Source of the DNA: Streptomyces sp. HUAS ZL42
GTDB taxonomy: Bacteria > Actinomycetota > Actinomycetes > Streptomycetales > Streptomycetaceae
Reading direction: 5' to 3'
DNA length: 64,000 nucleotides
Assembly (NCBI RefSeq): GCF_040782645.1
Contig: NZ_CP160403.1
Span: 3,038,001-3,102,000, forward strand
Shown piece after piece: positions 1 through 8,145 of this stretch. The notes under the pieces were generated by a model. It saw only the letters and a list, made by a program, of their open reading frames with translations, was not told the origin of the DNA and did not search any database. The position numbers and the translations under genes were made by a program. Position 1 is the stretch's first letter. Each line of letters opens with the position of its first letter.

Positions 1-1
1 G

Positions 2-568
2 GAGGCCGTGGCCGCGCGCGGTGGGGGTCTCGTGGGGGCGCAGAAATGTGTCGTGCGCGCCGCCGATCACCTGGCGAGCCGGCTCACGGGGGCCGGGTTC
101 CGGGCGACCGTCCTCGACGAGCAGGAGCTGACCTCGGCCATCGCCACCTCGGCCTGTGCCAACCCGCTGGTGACGGCGGAGGCCGGGCGCACGGAGGCGC
201 GGGAGCGGCGGACCGAGGAGTCCGGCCGGAGCTGGCGGTGCGACAACCGCAGGCACACCACGTACTGGATCCGGCGGTGGCCCACTCTCGGAGGTGAGAG
301 AGCGCCGTCGCTGCCGCAGTTCCTCGCCCTGGTCACCGCCGTCCCCGCGCTCGCCACCACCTTCAGCCTCACCCTCGCGCGCGGGGAGCGGCAGGAGGTT
401 TCCCTGTGCGGACACCTGCGGGTGACCGGGCGCAGCGACGACGAACTGGTCGCCGCCCGCCGCGCGTTGCAGTCCGCCGCACGGCACACGGGGACGGGAC
501 TCGCCCGCCTCGACCGGGAACAGGTGCCCGGCATGCTCGCCACTCTGCCCCTGGGAGGTGCCCGGTGA
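2..568 (+). CDS. eccE: Type VII secretion protein EccE, C-terminal part (5' end outside window)
   Basis: The frame is open from the first bases of the window to the TGA at 566-568, so only the C-terminal ~188 residues are present. The segment contains a tryptophan-rich strand (YWIRRWP) followed by a PALATTFSLTL strand and ends in a LATLPLGG stretch, the pattern of the EccE C-terminal domain. EccE is a membrane-bound core component of the ESX/type VII secretion machine of actinobacteria, peripheral to the EccB-C-D complex. The assignment rests on this pattern and on the ParA-like gene that follows, which is typical of Streptomyces ESX loci. The stop overlaps the GTG start of the next gene, so the two are probably translationally coupled. 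The transmembrane part expected at the N-terminus is not in view. Confidence 0.7.
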   Translation, partial: EAVAARGGGLVGAQKCVVRAADHLASRLTGAGFRATVLDEQELTSAIATSACANPLVTAEAGRTEARERRTEESGRSWRCDNRRHTTYWIRRWPTLGGERAPSLPQFLALVTAVPALATTFSLTLARGERQEVSLCGHLRVTGRSDDELVAARRALQSAARHTGTGLARLDREQVPGMLATLPLGGAR

Positions 569-1350
569 CGGCGATGACCACACGAGCGGGACAGGTGGCC
601 GGCGGTCACGGCGAGCCGGAGAGGTCCGCACCTCAGCGCGCGCGTGAACTGCTGCGCAGCGGCTTCGGGTTGATCGGCCCTCGGCACGCGCGCCACTCCG
701 TCTCCCCGGAACAGCTGGAGGCGCTCGCGCTGCCGATCGGGGACGACGGCGTCGTCATCGGGGTGGACGCGGAGGGACGGCCCGCGGTGCTGGGACTCAA
801 CCGGCCCACGCCGTACGACGTCGTCCTCATCGGCGGTCTGTGGACCGCGCAGGTCATCGCCCTCCGGGCGGCGGCCACGGGAGCCCGCGTGGCCGTGGAG
901 ACGGGGCGGCCCCAGGCCTGGATGCAGATGGTGCACGCCATGGGCGGCGGGCAGAACGGTCTGGCGGTGTACGACGTGGGGCGGGTGCCCCCACAGGGCA
1001 CCTCGGCCGGGACCCCCGTGCTGGTGGTGCGGGACTGCGGCATGCGGCCACCGCGCGGGCGCGTCGTCTCCGGGCCCTGGCAGGCGGTGCTGACGCTGCT
1101 TCCGTACCTCAGTCCGGTGGCCCCGCGGCTCCTGCGGCAGGCGCGGCTCGTCGGGGTGCAGCGGATATCCCCGGACGAGGCGGCGGAACTGGGCCGCACG
1201 ATGGCGTTGCCCAGGGCCGAAATGGAGTCCCTGCCCGGGCTCGCCGACGGCCTCACCCTGTGGTGCGCCGACCGCGACCGGCAGTACGTGCTGACTCAAC
1301 CCACCGACGCCGAGATCGGATTGTTGGGTATGCCGCGCAGAATGGACTGA
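565..1350 (+). CDS. ESX-locus protein of unknown function
   Basis: I do not recognise this 261-residue family. The start is set at GTG 565, which overlaps the eccE stop (GTGA) and has a GGGAGG ribosome-binding site 5 nt upstream; an ATG at 574 is an alternative. The protein has no signal peptide or membrane segment. It shows a central alpha/beta stretch (VVLIGGLWTAQVIALRAAA then ARVAVETG) that looks like a Rossmann-type strand-loop-helix without a canonical nucleotide-binding loop. Overlap with eccE and the ParA-like gene downstream point to a role in type VII secretion, perhaps as a cytoplasmic partner. That role is inferred from context only. Confidence 0.6.
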   Translation: MTAMTTRAGQVAGGHGEPERSAPQRARELLRSGFGLIGPRHARHSVSPEQLEALALPIGDDGVVIGVDAEGRPAVLGLNRPTPYDVVLIGGLWTAQVIALRAAATGARVAVETGRPQAWMQMVHAMGGGQNGLAVYDVGRVPPQGTSAGTPVLVVRDCGMRPPRGRVVSGPWQAVLTLLPYLSPVAPRLLRQARLVGVQRISPDEAAELGRTMALPRAEMESLPGLADGLTLWCADRDRQYVLTQPTDAEIGLLGMPRRMD

Positions 1351-1690
1351 ATCGGCCGTACCGTGGCGCGAATTGGGCGCTTACGGTGGCATCGTTCGTA
1401 TCTCCGTGCGACAGCGCGCCCCTATCGGGTGGTTTGTACGGCGACAGCGCGGCCTCGTCCGTCAACGGCGAGCCGTTCGTGGCGCTGTGGACGGGTGTTG
1501 AGAGACGGACGGGCCTGCCGAGGTGGGGCGCGCGGTGATTAGGCTGGTACCGGGCGCCATCCCAGACCCATGGACCGGGCGTCGGCGTCCGGGGGGAGCC
1601 GGTGGATCGGACGACCTCGAACGACCAAGGACGACAAGCAAGGGTCGCCCCGGCACGACATGAGGGTGCTCGACCACACCAGGAGGAACT
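1351..1690. other. Gene-free gap before the ParA-like gene
   Basis: No coding frame with Streptomyces-like codon bias is seen here. The only signal is a weak -10-like hexamer TAGGCT at 1540-1545 with a poor -35 17 nt upstream, which could start transcription of the ParA-like gene independently of eccE. An AGGAGG ribosome-binding site occupies 1681-1686. Confidence 0.4.
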
Positions 1691-4600
1691 GTGAGCAGCG
1701 ATCGGGACGGGATCCGCGGGGGCTGGGCCACACCCGGCGATGACCAGCCCGACGCGGAGTCCGCCATCGAGACGACGGGCGAGTTCACCATCGACTACGC
1801 GCCGCCTGCCTGGTACACCCAGAACTCCGGGGAGAGTTCGGGACAGGGTGCGGGTACGGCTGCGGGTCCGGGTGCGGGCGGTACGCCGGCTCCTGCTTCT
1901 GCCTCGCCCTCCGTTCCTCCCCAGCCGAGCGCCCCGGAAGCTCCGTTTCCCGGGATGACTCCGCCTCCGCATGCCGCAGCCGCGCAGGGGGCGCCGTACA
2001 CGCCGCCTGCGCCTGCGCCGAGTGCTCCGTTCACTCCGCCTGCACCGCCCGCGCCGCCGACGGGGAATCCGGTCGCGGCACCGGGGATTCCGGCGGGGAG
2101 CGGGTTCGAGCCGCAGCAGCCCCAGCAGTCGCCCGCGGCTCCCGTCCCGTCGTCCTCGGCGGATGAGGAGGCCGAGCCCGGGAACAGTGATCTGGAGAGC
2201 GGCGCGACCATGCGGTTCTCGGCCGCCGCCCTGAAGCGGGAGATCGCGGAGCGGGCTGCCCCGGCCGAGGAGAACGAGGCTCCGGCGGCGGCCGTGGACG
2301 ACGACGTCGCCGTGGACGTCGAGAGCGACTCGGCAGACGTGGTCGCGGGCACGGACCCGGACGGTGAGAACGAGACCGTCGACACGGCCGACACGGCCGA
2401 CGAGGCCGACGGCGCGGACGTGATCGAGCTGCCGGGAGTCTCCGCTGCCCCGGACGCCGGCAGTGAGGCCGACGACGCCGCGGAGGGGGAAAACGGCGAG
2501 GCCGCCGTCTCAACCGACGTGGAGGCCGCGCAGGAGACCGGTCCGGCGGAAAACGAGTCCGAGGAGACCGCGTCCCCGGACGCCGCACCGTCGGAGCCCG
2601 GGGAGGCGGTCTCCGGGGATGCGGCGCCGCAGGACAGCGCGTCCCAGGGCGCCGTTCCGGCCGCGCCGGTCGGCCCGCCGGCCACGCCTCCCGCCTGGAC
2701 TCCCCCGCCGGTCCCGCAGGGCCATGTGCCGCCGCTGCCGCCGTCGTACCAGCCCGCGGCCCCCGCCCCGGCGGCGCAGTGGCCGGTACAGCCCCAGCCG
2801 ACGGATCCGGCGGCGTCCCAGCCTCCGGCAGCGCAGAGCCCCGCGCCCGTGCCTTCGCAGCAGCCGCCGTTCCAGCCGCAGGCGCCGCAGCCCTCGCCGA
2901 ACGCCTGGAACCCGCCCGCCGTGCCGCCGCGGGGCCCGGAGTCCGCTCCGCCCGCCCCACAGCCCGGCTACGGCTTCCCGCACCCCGCCGGCCCGGCACC
3001 CGCAGCCCACCAGCCGGGCAATGCCCCTGCCGCTGCCCCTGTGCCCAACCCGCAGCCCGGCTACGGCTTCCCGCACCCCGTCGGCCCGGCACCCGCAGCC
3101 CAGCAGCCCCCGGCCCACCAGCCGGGCAATGCCCCTGCCGCTGCCCCTGTGCCCAACCCGCAGCCCGGCTATGGCTTCCCGCACCCGCCGGCGCCCGACG
3201 CCCCGGGAGGGTACGGCTTCCCCCACCCCGGCAACCCGGCGGCCCCGCCCACTCCGCCGACCCCCGCCCAGCCCACTCCACCTGCACCCGCCGACCCCAA
3301 CGCCGCAGGTGGTTACGGATTCCCGCAGCCGAGCGCCCCTGCCCCGACGCCGCCGGGCCCGCCCGGTGGATACGGCTTCCCGCACCCGGGTGCTCCGGCA
3401 GCGCCCGCGGCTGCGAACACCCCGCCGGAAGCTGCCCCCACGGCTCCGCCCGAACAGCCGCTTCCCGCCCCCGACTCCCCCGCCCACCACGGCGGCTACG
3501 GCTTCCGCCAGCCGCCGGCGCAACAAGGGAGCGGCTCCGCACAGGGATTCGCCGCGCAGCCGCCGCAGGCCCCGCCGCAGCCCGCCGACCCCCGTGCCGG
3601 CGTCGCCTGGCCCCAGCCGATCCAGCACGACCAGCGGCAGCCGACCAACCCCGGTGCCGCGCCGCTGGGTTACACCGCGGCCGTCGAGCTGTCGTCCGAC
3701 CGGCTGCTCAACAACAAGAAGCAGAAGGCGAAGAGCGGACGGCCGACCGCGGCCGGCGGCAGGTTCAAGATCGGCGGGAAGAAGGAGGAGGCCGAGCGGC
3801 AGCGGAAGCTGGAGCTCATCCGCACCCCGGTGCTGTCCTGCTACCGCATCGCCGTCATCAGCCTCAAGGGCGGCGTGGGCAAGACGACCACCACCACCGC
3901 GCTCGGCTCCACGCTCGCCACCGAGCGGCAGGACAAGATCCTCGCCATCGACGCCAACCCGGACGCGGGTACGCTCGGCCGCCGTGTGCGCCGCGAGACC
4001 GGGGCCACCATCCGTGACCTCGTCCAGGCGATCCCGTACCTCAACTCCTACATGGACATCCGCCGGTTCACGTCCCAGGCGCCGTCCGGTCTCGAGATCA
4101 TCGCCAACGACGTCGACCCGGCCGTGTCCACGACCTTCAACGACGAGGACTACCGGCGCGCCATCGACGTGCTGGGCAACCAGTACCCGATCATCCTGAC
4201 GGACTCGGGTACCGGCCTGCTCTACAGCGCCATGCGCGGTGTGCTGGACCTGGCCGACCAGCTCATCATCATCTCGACGCCGTCCGTGGACGGTGCGAGC
4301 AGCGCCAGTACGACGCTGGACTGGCTGTCCGCGCACGGGTACGCCGACCTGGTCTCGCGTTCCATCACCGTCATATCCGGTGTGCGCGAGACCGGGAAGA
4401 TGATCAAGGTGGAGGACATCGTCAGCCACTTCGAGACCCGGTGCCGAGGCGTTGTCGTCGTCCCGTTCGACGAGCACCTCGCCGCCGGTGCCGAGGTGGA
4501 CCTCGACATGATGCGGCCGAAGGTGCGGGAGGCGTACTTCAACCTCGCGGCCATGGTCGCCGAGGACTTCGTACGGCATCAGCAGTCGCACGGTCTGTGG

Positions 4601-4852
4601 ACCTCGGACGGCAACCCGCCGCCGGTGGCGGCCCCGCCGATGCCGGGACAGCCGCACCCCGGCCAGCCGTATCCGCAGCAGGGGCAGCCGCAGCCCTACG
4701 CCCAGCCGGGGCAGCCGTATGCCCAGCCGGCCCAGCCCTACCCGCAGGCTCCGCCCCCCGGCCAGCCGTACCCGCAGCAGCCCGGCCAGCAGGCGCAGCC
4801 GTACCCTCAGCCCGGTCAGCCCTACCCGCCGCAGGCCCCGCCTCAGCAGTAG
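1691..4852 (+). CDS. ParA/MinD-like ATPase with long Pro-rich arms, ESX-associated
   Basis: This encodes 1053 residues from GTG 1691, 4 nt after AGGAGG. Residues 1-~690 are low-complexity Pro/Ala/Gln with an acidic patch at ~170-320 and seven GYGF[PR][HQ]P motifs. A basic linker ([12 protein letters not shown]) leads into a ParA/MinD ATPase domain at ~715-965 with a deviant Walker A, KGGVGKTT, starting at Lys726, and a [12 protein letters not shown] switch-like segment. The C-terminal ~75 residues are a Gln-Pro-Tyr-Gly tail (PGQPYPQ repeats). MinD/ParA-type ATPases are regular members of actinobacterial ESX loci and bind membranes or partners in an ATP-dependent way; position after eccE supports an accessory role in type VII secretion. 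A perfect hairpin ends the unit. The exact function is inferred. Confidence 0.8.
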   Translation: MSSDRDGIRGGWATPGDDQPDAESAIETTGEFTIDYAPPAWYTQNSGESSGQGAGTAAGPGAGGTPAPASASPSVPPQPSAPEAPFPGMTPPPHAAAAQGAPYTPPAPAPSAPFTPPAPPAPPTGNPVAAPGIPAGSGFEPQQPQQSPAAPVPSSSADEEAEPGNSDLESGATMRFSAAALKREIAERAAPAEENEAPAAAVDDDVAVDVESDSADVVAGTDPDGENETVDTADTADEADGADVIELPGVSAAPDAGSEADDAAEGENGEAAVSTDVEAAQETGPAENESEETASPDAAPSEPGEAVSGDAAPQDSASQGAVPAAPVGPPATPPAWTPPPVPQGHVPPLPPSYQPAAPAPAAQWPVQPQPTDPAASQPPAAQSPAPVPSQQPPFQPQAPQPSPNAWNPPAVPPRGPESAPPAPQPGYGFPHPAGPAPAAHQPGNAPAAAPVPNPQPGYGFPHPVGPAPAAQQPPAHQPGNAPAAAPVPNPQPGYGFPHPPAPDAPGGYGFPHPGNPAAPPTPPTPAQPTPPAPADPNAAGGYGFPQPSAPAPTPPGPPGGYGFPHPGAPAAPAAANTPPEAAPTAPPEQPLPAPDSPAHHGGYGFRQPPAQQGSGSAQGFAAQPPQAPPQPADPRAGVAWPQPIQHDQRQPTNPGAAPLGYTAAVELSSDRLLNNKKQKAKSGRPTAAGGRFKIGGKKEEAERQRKLELIRTPVLSCYRIAVISLKGGVGKTTTTTALGSTLATERQDKILAIDANPDAGTLGRRVRRETGATIRDLVQAIPYLNSYMDIRRFTSQAPSGLEIIANDVDPAVSTTFNDEDYRRAIDVLGNQYPIILTDSGTGLLYSAMRGVLDLADQLIIISTPSVDGASSASTTLDWLSAHGYADLVSRSITVISGVRETGKMIKVEDIVSHFETRCRGVVVVPFDEHLAAGAEVDLDMMRPKVREAYFNLAAMVAEDFVRHQQSHGLWTSDGNPPPVAAPPMPGQPHPGQPYPQQGQPQPYAQPGQPYAQPAQPYPQAPPPGQPYPQQPGQQAQPYPQPGQPYPPQAPPQQ
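2960..3190 (+). repeat. In-frame direct repeats inside the ParA-like gene
   Basis: Near-identical units begin at 2960, 3053 and 3161. The first is 93 nt and the second 108 nt because of a 15-nt insertion. Each begins with codons for QPGYGFPHP and continues with GPAPAA...[12 protein letters not shown], and the third unit is truncated. The near-identity at nucleotide level, including silent positions, points to recent duplication by slippage rather than old conservation. Confidence 0.85.
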
Positions 4853-4861
4853 TACGGCAGA

Positions 4862-4906
4862 ACGTGAGGGCGGCCGGTGCCTCGAAGGCACCGGCCGCCC
4901 TCACGT
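4862..4906. terminator. Perfect 20-bp hairpin between convergent genes
   Basis: The arms 4862-4881 and 4887-4906 are exactly complementary over 20 bp with a 5-nt loop. It sits between the stops of the convergent ParA-like gene and ribF, so it probably terminates transcription from both sides. There is no T tract, which is usual for Streptomyces terminators. Confidence 0.8.
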
Positions 4907-4920
4907 GTATCCGCGCGTTC

Positions 4921-5868
4921 TCACTCCGCGGCCGTGATCAGCTCCCGGCAGCGCTTGACGTCCTCCGCCATCTGCTCCAGCAGCGCGTCCAGCGTGCCGA
5001 ACTTCGCCTGCCCGCGCACGAAGGCAAGGAAGTCGACGGCGACGTGCAGGCCGTACAGGTCCAGGCCGACGCGGTCGATGGCGTACGCCTCCACTGTGCG
5101 CTCCGTCCCGTCGAACTGCGGGTTCGTGCCGACGGAGATCGCGGCCGGCATCGCCTCGCCCTGGGCGTGCAGCCAGCCGGCGTAGACGCCGTCGGCCGGG
5201 ATCGCGGTGTGCGGCAGGGTCTCGACGTTGGCGGTCGGAAAGCCGAGCTCGCGGCCGCGCTGGGCGCCGCGGACGACCACGCCCTCCACGCGGTGCGGGC
5301 GGCCCAGGATCTCGGCGGCGCCCTCGACGTCGCCCTCGGCGACCAGGCGGCGGGTCAGGGTCGAGGAGAAAGGCTCTCCGCCGCCCGCCGCGCCGGACAC
5401 GTACAGGTCGACCACCTCGACCTCGAAGTCGTAGGTCTTGCCCTGCTCGGCCAGGAACTCCACGTTCCCCGCGGCCTTGTGGCCGAAGCGGAAGTTCGGG
5501 CCCTCGACGACCGCCTTGGCGTGCAGCTTGTCCACCAGCACCTTGACGACGAAGTCGGCGGGCGACAGCCGCGAGAACTCCGTCGTGAAGGGCAGGATCA
5601 GGACCGCGTCCACGCCCAGCTCTCCCATGAGTTCGGCGCGGCGGTGGTGCGGGGCGAGAAGCGGCGGATGGCTGCCGGGCCGGACGACCTCGCTGGGGTG
5701 CGGGTCGAAGGTGACGACGACGGAGGGGATGCCCAGCTCGCGGGCGCGCTCCACCGCGTGCCGGATGATCAGCTGATGTCCGCGGTGGACTCCGTCGTAG
5801 GAGCCGATGGTGACGACGCTGCGCCCCCAGTCCTGGGGGATGTCCTCCAAGCCACGCCAGCGCTGCAC
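4921..5868 (-). CDS. ribF: Bifunctional riboflavin kinase/FAD synthetase
   Basis: A 315-residue cytoplasmic enzyme that phosphorylates riboflavin to FMN and adenylylates FMN to FAD. The N-terminal nucleotidyltransferase domain shows GSYDGVHRGH at residues 22-31 (the HxGH-type motif), and the C-terminal flavokinase domain shows GFPTAN at residues 209-214. The length is standard for the bifunctional bacterial enzyme. It starts at ATG 5868 and lies downstream of truB on the same strand. A hairpin and a 334-nt gap separate it from truB, so it probably has its own promoter. Confidence 0.95.
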   Translation of the reverse strand: MQRWRGLEDIPQDWGRSVVTIGSYDGVHRGHQLIIRHAVERARELGIPSVVVTFDPHPSEVVRPGSHPPLLAPHHRRAELMGELGVDAVLILPFTTEFSRLSPADFVVKVLVDKLHAKAVVEGPNFRFGHKAAGNVEFLAEQGKTYDFEVEVVDLYVSGAAGGGEPFSSTLTRRLVAEGDVEGAAEILGRPHRVEGVVVRGAQRGRELGFPTANVETLPHTAIPADGVYAGWLHAQGEAMPAAISVGTNPQFDGTERTVEAYAIDRVGLDLYGLHVAVDFLAFVRGQAKFGTLDALLEQMAEDVKRCRELITAAE

Positions 5869-6202
5869 TGTGACCGCTCCTCGAACCCGTGTCCGTATCC
5901 GATGACCTCTTACGCAGGTCTAAGGGTGCCATGCCGCGTACCCCCGGCTCGCATCGGCATGGGGGCTGTGACCGGACGCACGTACCGGCGGTCGGCGTGC
6001 GGAGATCGGCGCGACGGATCCCGTGGCGAACGCGCCCCCTTGCGCTCCCTCGGTTCACTCCGAGCGCCTGCCCGGCGGGGTGAATGAGCGGCGGCAGGTG
6101 GATACACCCTAGGGGTGGGGGAACCGAGGGGGGACCGTGGAGCGGCGGCGGTGGATGTCCCCGTGTCCGCCGCTCCACGGGCAGTCAGCCGCCTGCGGAG
6201 CG
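5869..6202. other. Gene-free gap between truB and ribF
   Basis: No gene is seen in this 334-nt gap. The truB-proximal part holds the hairpin at 6135-6180. The rest has no clear promoter motif that I can defend, although ribF must be read from somewhere in it or by read-through. Confidence 0.4.
6135..6180 (-). terminator. Hairpin downstream of truB
   Basis: The 14-bp arms 6135-6148 and 6167-6180 are exactly complementary, with an 18-nt loop. It begins 22 nt past the truB stop on the minus strand. It is the likely end of the DUF503-rbfA-truB transcript. Confidence 0.65.
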
Positions 6203-7108
6203 TCAGCCGAAGACGGCCAGGCTCTTGGCCTTGCCCTTGTGTTCCTCGACGAGCGCGAGGAAACGGCCCTCGGGGTCGAAGACGGCCACCGGGCCGGCCT
6301 CGGCGTACTCGCCGGGCATGTCGAGGCGTACACCGTTCGTCAGCAGCCGGGCCCGCCTGGCGTCCACGTCCCAGCGCCGGAACGCGGCCGTGGCTGCCTC
6401 GGCGATCGGCATCACGGTCAGCTCCTGCTGCAGCTGCTCCAGCGTCTTCGCGGCGTCCAGCTTGTACGGGCCGACCCGGGTGCGGCGCAGGGCGGTGAGG
6501 TGGCCGCCGACGCCGAGATCGGCGCCCAGGTCGCGGGCGAGGGCGCGGATGTAGGTGCCGGAGGAGCAGACCACCGACACCACCAGGTCGAGGACGGGGG
6601 TGCCGTCGTCGGCGACGGCGTCCCGGACGTCGTACACGGCGAAAGAGGAGACGGTGACCGGCCGGGCGGGGATCTCGAACTCCTCGCCCTCCCGCGCCCT
6701 CTTGTACGACCGCACGCCGTCGATCTTGATGGCGCTGACCTTGGACGGCACCTGCATGATGTCGCCGGTCAGCTTGGCGATGCCGGCGTCGACGGCGTCG
6801 CGGGTGACCTTGGAGGCGTCGGTGGAGGAGGTGATCTCCCCCTCGGCGTCGTCCGTGATCGTGGTCTGGCCGAGGCGGATCGTCCCGAGGTACTCCTTCT
6901 CCGTCAGAGCGAGGTGCCCGAGGAGTTTCGTCGCCTTCTCGACGCCCAGGACGAGGACGCCGGTGGCCATCGGGTCGAGGGTGCCGGCGTGGCCCACCCG
7001 GCGGGTTCTGGCGATCCCGCGCATCTTGGCGACCACGTCGTGCGAAGTGAAGCCCGACGGCTTGTCGACGATGACAAGGCCGTCGGGCGTGGTGTGCTTC
7101 TGGGTCAT
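6203..7108 (-). CDS. truB: tRNA pseudouridine(55) synthase
   Basis: A 301-residue enzyme that isomerises U55 of the tRNA T-loop to pseudouridine. The N-terminus carries DKPSGFTSHD and the catalytic GTLDPMATG motif, with the catalytic aspartate at residue 45. The ATG at 7106-7108 overlaps the rbfA stop codon as ATGA, so it is translationally coupled to rbfA. The rbfA-truB pairing behind infB is the widely conserved translation and RNA-maturation cluster. Confidence 0.96.
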   Translation of the reverse strand: MTQKHTTPDGLVIVDKPSGFTSHDVVAKMRGIARTRRVGHAGTLDPMATGVLVLGVEKATKLLGHLALTEKEYLGTIRLGQTTITDDAEGEITSSTDASKVTRDAVDAGIAKLTGDIMQVPSKVSAIKIDGVRSYKRAREGEEFEIPARPVTVSSFAVYDVRDAVADDGTPVLDLVVSVVCSSGTYIRALARDLGADLGVGGHLTALRRTRVGPYKLDAAKTLEQLQQELTVMPIAEAATAAFRRWDVDARRARLLTNGVRLDMPGEYAEAGPVAVFDPEGRFLALVEEHKGKAKSLAVFG

Positions 7109-7578
7109 TCCGTGGTGTCGCCGTCCCTCTCGGCTGCGATCTCCGGCTCCTCGTCGGAGTCCGGCTTGCGGTACGGGTCCGCCTCGCCGGCGTACGTGGC
7201 GCCCGCGGACGCCTCACGCACCTTCGCGTCGGACTGGCGCGCCTTGTCGAGGAGGTCCTCGATGGTCCGGGCCGTGTCCGGAAGGGCGTCGGCGACGAAC
7301 GTCAGGGTCGGCGTGAACTTCACGCCGGCCGCGCGGCCGACCTCGGAGCGCAGGATGCCCTTGGCGCTCTCCAGGCCGGCGGCCGCCTCCTTCCGCTCCT
7401 CGTCGTCCCCGTAGACGGTGTAGAAGACGGTCGCCTCCCGGAGGTCCCCGGTGACCCGGGTGTCCGTGATGGTGACGTGCGAGCCGAGCCGCGGGTCCTT
7501 GATCCCGCGCTGCAGCTTCTGGGCCACCACCTCTCGGATGAGGTCCGCCAGCCTCTTAGCCCGCGCGTTGTCGGCCAC
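7105..7578 (-). CDS. rbfA: 30S ribosome-binding factor A
   Basis: A 157-residue KH-fold protein needed for late 30S maturation and cold adaptation, acting on the 16S rRNA 5' helix. Conserved features are the N-terminal RAKRLADLIREVVAQ helix, DPRLGSHVTITDTRVTGDLR and the VKFTPTLTFVAD strand. The start is set at GTG 7578, preceded by GGGAGA at about 7 nt, although the frame is open further upstream. The last ~35 residues are an acidic, disordered-looking tail. The stop overlaps truB. Confidence 0.95.
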   Translation of the reverse strand: MADNARAKRLADLIREVVAQKLQRGIKDPRLGSHVTITDTRVTGDLREATVFYTVYGDDEERKEAAAGLESAKGILRSEVGRAAGVKFTPTLTFVADALPDTARTIEDLLDKARQSDAKVREASAGATYAGEADPYRKPDSDEEPEIAAERDGDTTE

Positions 7579-7627
7579 TGGTCCGTCTCCCGTTCTTTCT
7601 TCTTCTGCGTTCTTGGCTTGGTGGTCG

Positions 7628-7921
7628 TCAGTCGTCTTCGCCGTGGAAGCGGCGCCGTACGGACAGCAGTTCCACCTCGGGGCGGCCGGCGACCAGCCGT
7701 TCGCACCGGTCCAGTACGTCGGTGAGGTGCGCCGCGTCACCGGACACCATGGCGAGGCCGATGATCGCCCTGCGATGGAGGTCCATGTGATCCACTTCGG
7801 CCGCGCTCACCGCGTACTTCCGCTGGAGTTCGGCGACGATCGGGCGGACGACGGAGCGCTTCTCCTTCAGCGACCGTACGTCGCCGAGGAGGAGGTCGAA
7901 GGACAGCGTCCCCACATACAT
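7628..7921 (-). CDS. DUF503 family protein
   Basis: A 97-residue small alpha/beta protein of the DUF503 (YlxP-like) family, with the conserved opening MYVGTLSFDLLLGDVRSLKEKRSVVRP and an AEVDHMDLHRRA core. Its biochemical role is unknown, but it sits between infB and rbfA in many Gram-positive genomes, including this one, which suggests a link to ribosome assembly. The start at ATG 7921 is chosen from the conserved family N-terminus; the ribosome-binding site is poor. A hairpin separates it from infB. Confidence 0.88.
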   Translation of the reverse strand: MYVGTLSFDLLLGDVRSLKEKRSVVRPIVAELQRKYAVSAAEVDHMDLHRRAIIGLAMVSGDAAHLTDVLDRCERLVAGRPEVELLSVRRRFHGEDD

Positions 7922-8096
7922 GTATGCAACCGGTTCACCCGCCGGTACGGGATCGATGGCCCTGCCATCGGTGCGGGCAGGGTCTTCAGAACCGTACAAC
8001 GAAGCGGGCGGGGCGATCGACGGAGTTTACGCTCCGTGGGCTGTGGCCCGGAAGCGGGACTCGGAAGGCCTGGGGCCGAGCCCCCGTGCACGTCGC

Positions 8097-8130
8097 GTTG
8101 GCCGACGGGAACCAAGTCCCGTCGGCCAAC
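8097..8130 (-). terminator. Hairpin downstream of infB
   Basis: The 14-bp arms 8097-8110 and 8117-8130 are exactly complementary with a 6-nt loop. The hairpin lies 15 nt past the infB stop on the minus strand. It probably ends or attenuates the rimP-nusA-ylxR-infB transcript before the DUF503 gene. Confidence 0.7.
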
Positions 8131-8145
8131 ACGAACCGTCGGCTG

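Noticed and set aside
2960..3190. Possible CRISPR-like repeat array
   Set aside because: The repeats are in frame with a coding sequence, have no unique spacers of constant length and encode GYGFPHP-type protein repeats.
2510..4891. A 793-codon open frame antisense to the ParA-like gene
   Set aside because: It is a mirror of GC-rich third-position bias on the other strand, is rich in Arg/Gly/Leu and has no recognisable domain; the sense gene has clear Walker motifs.
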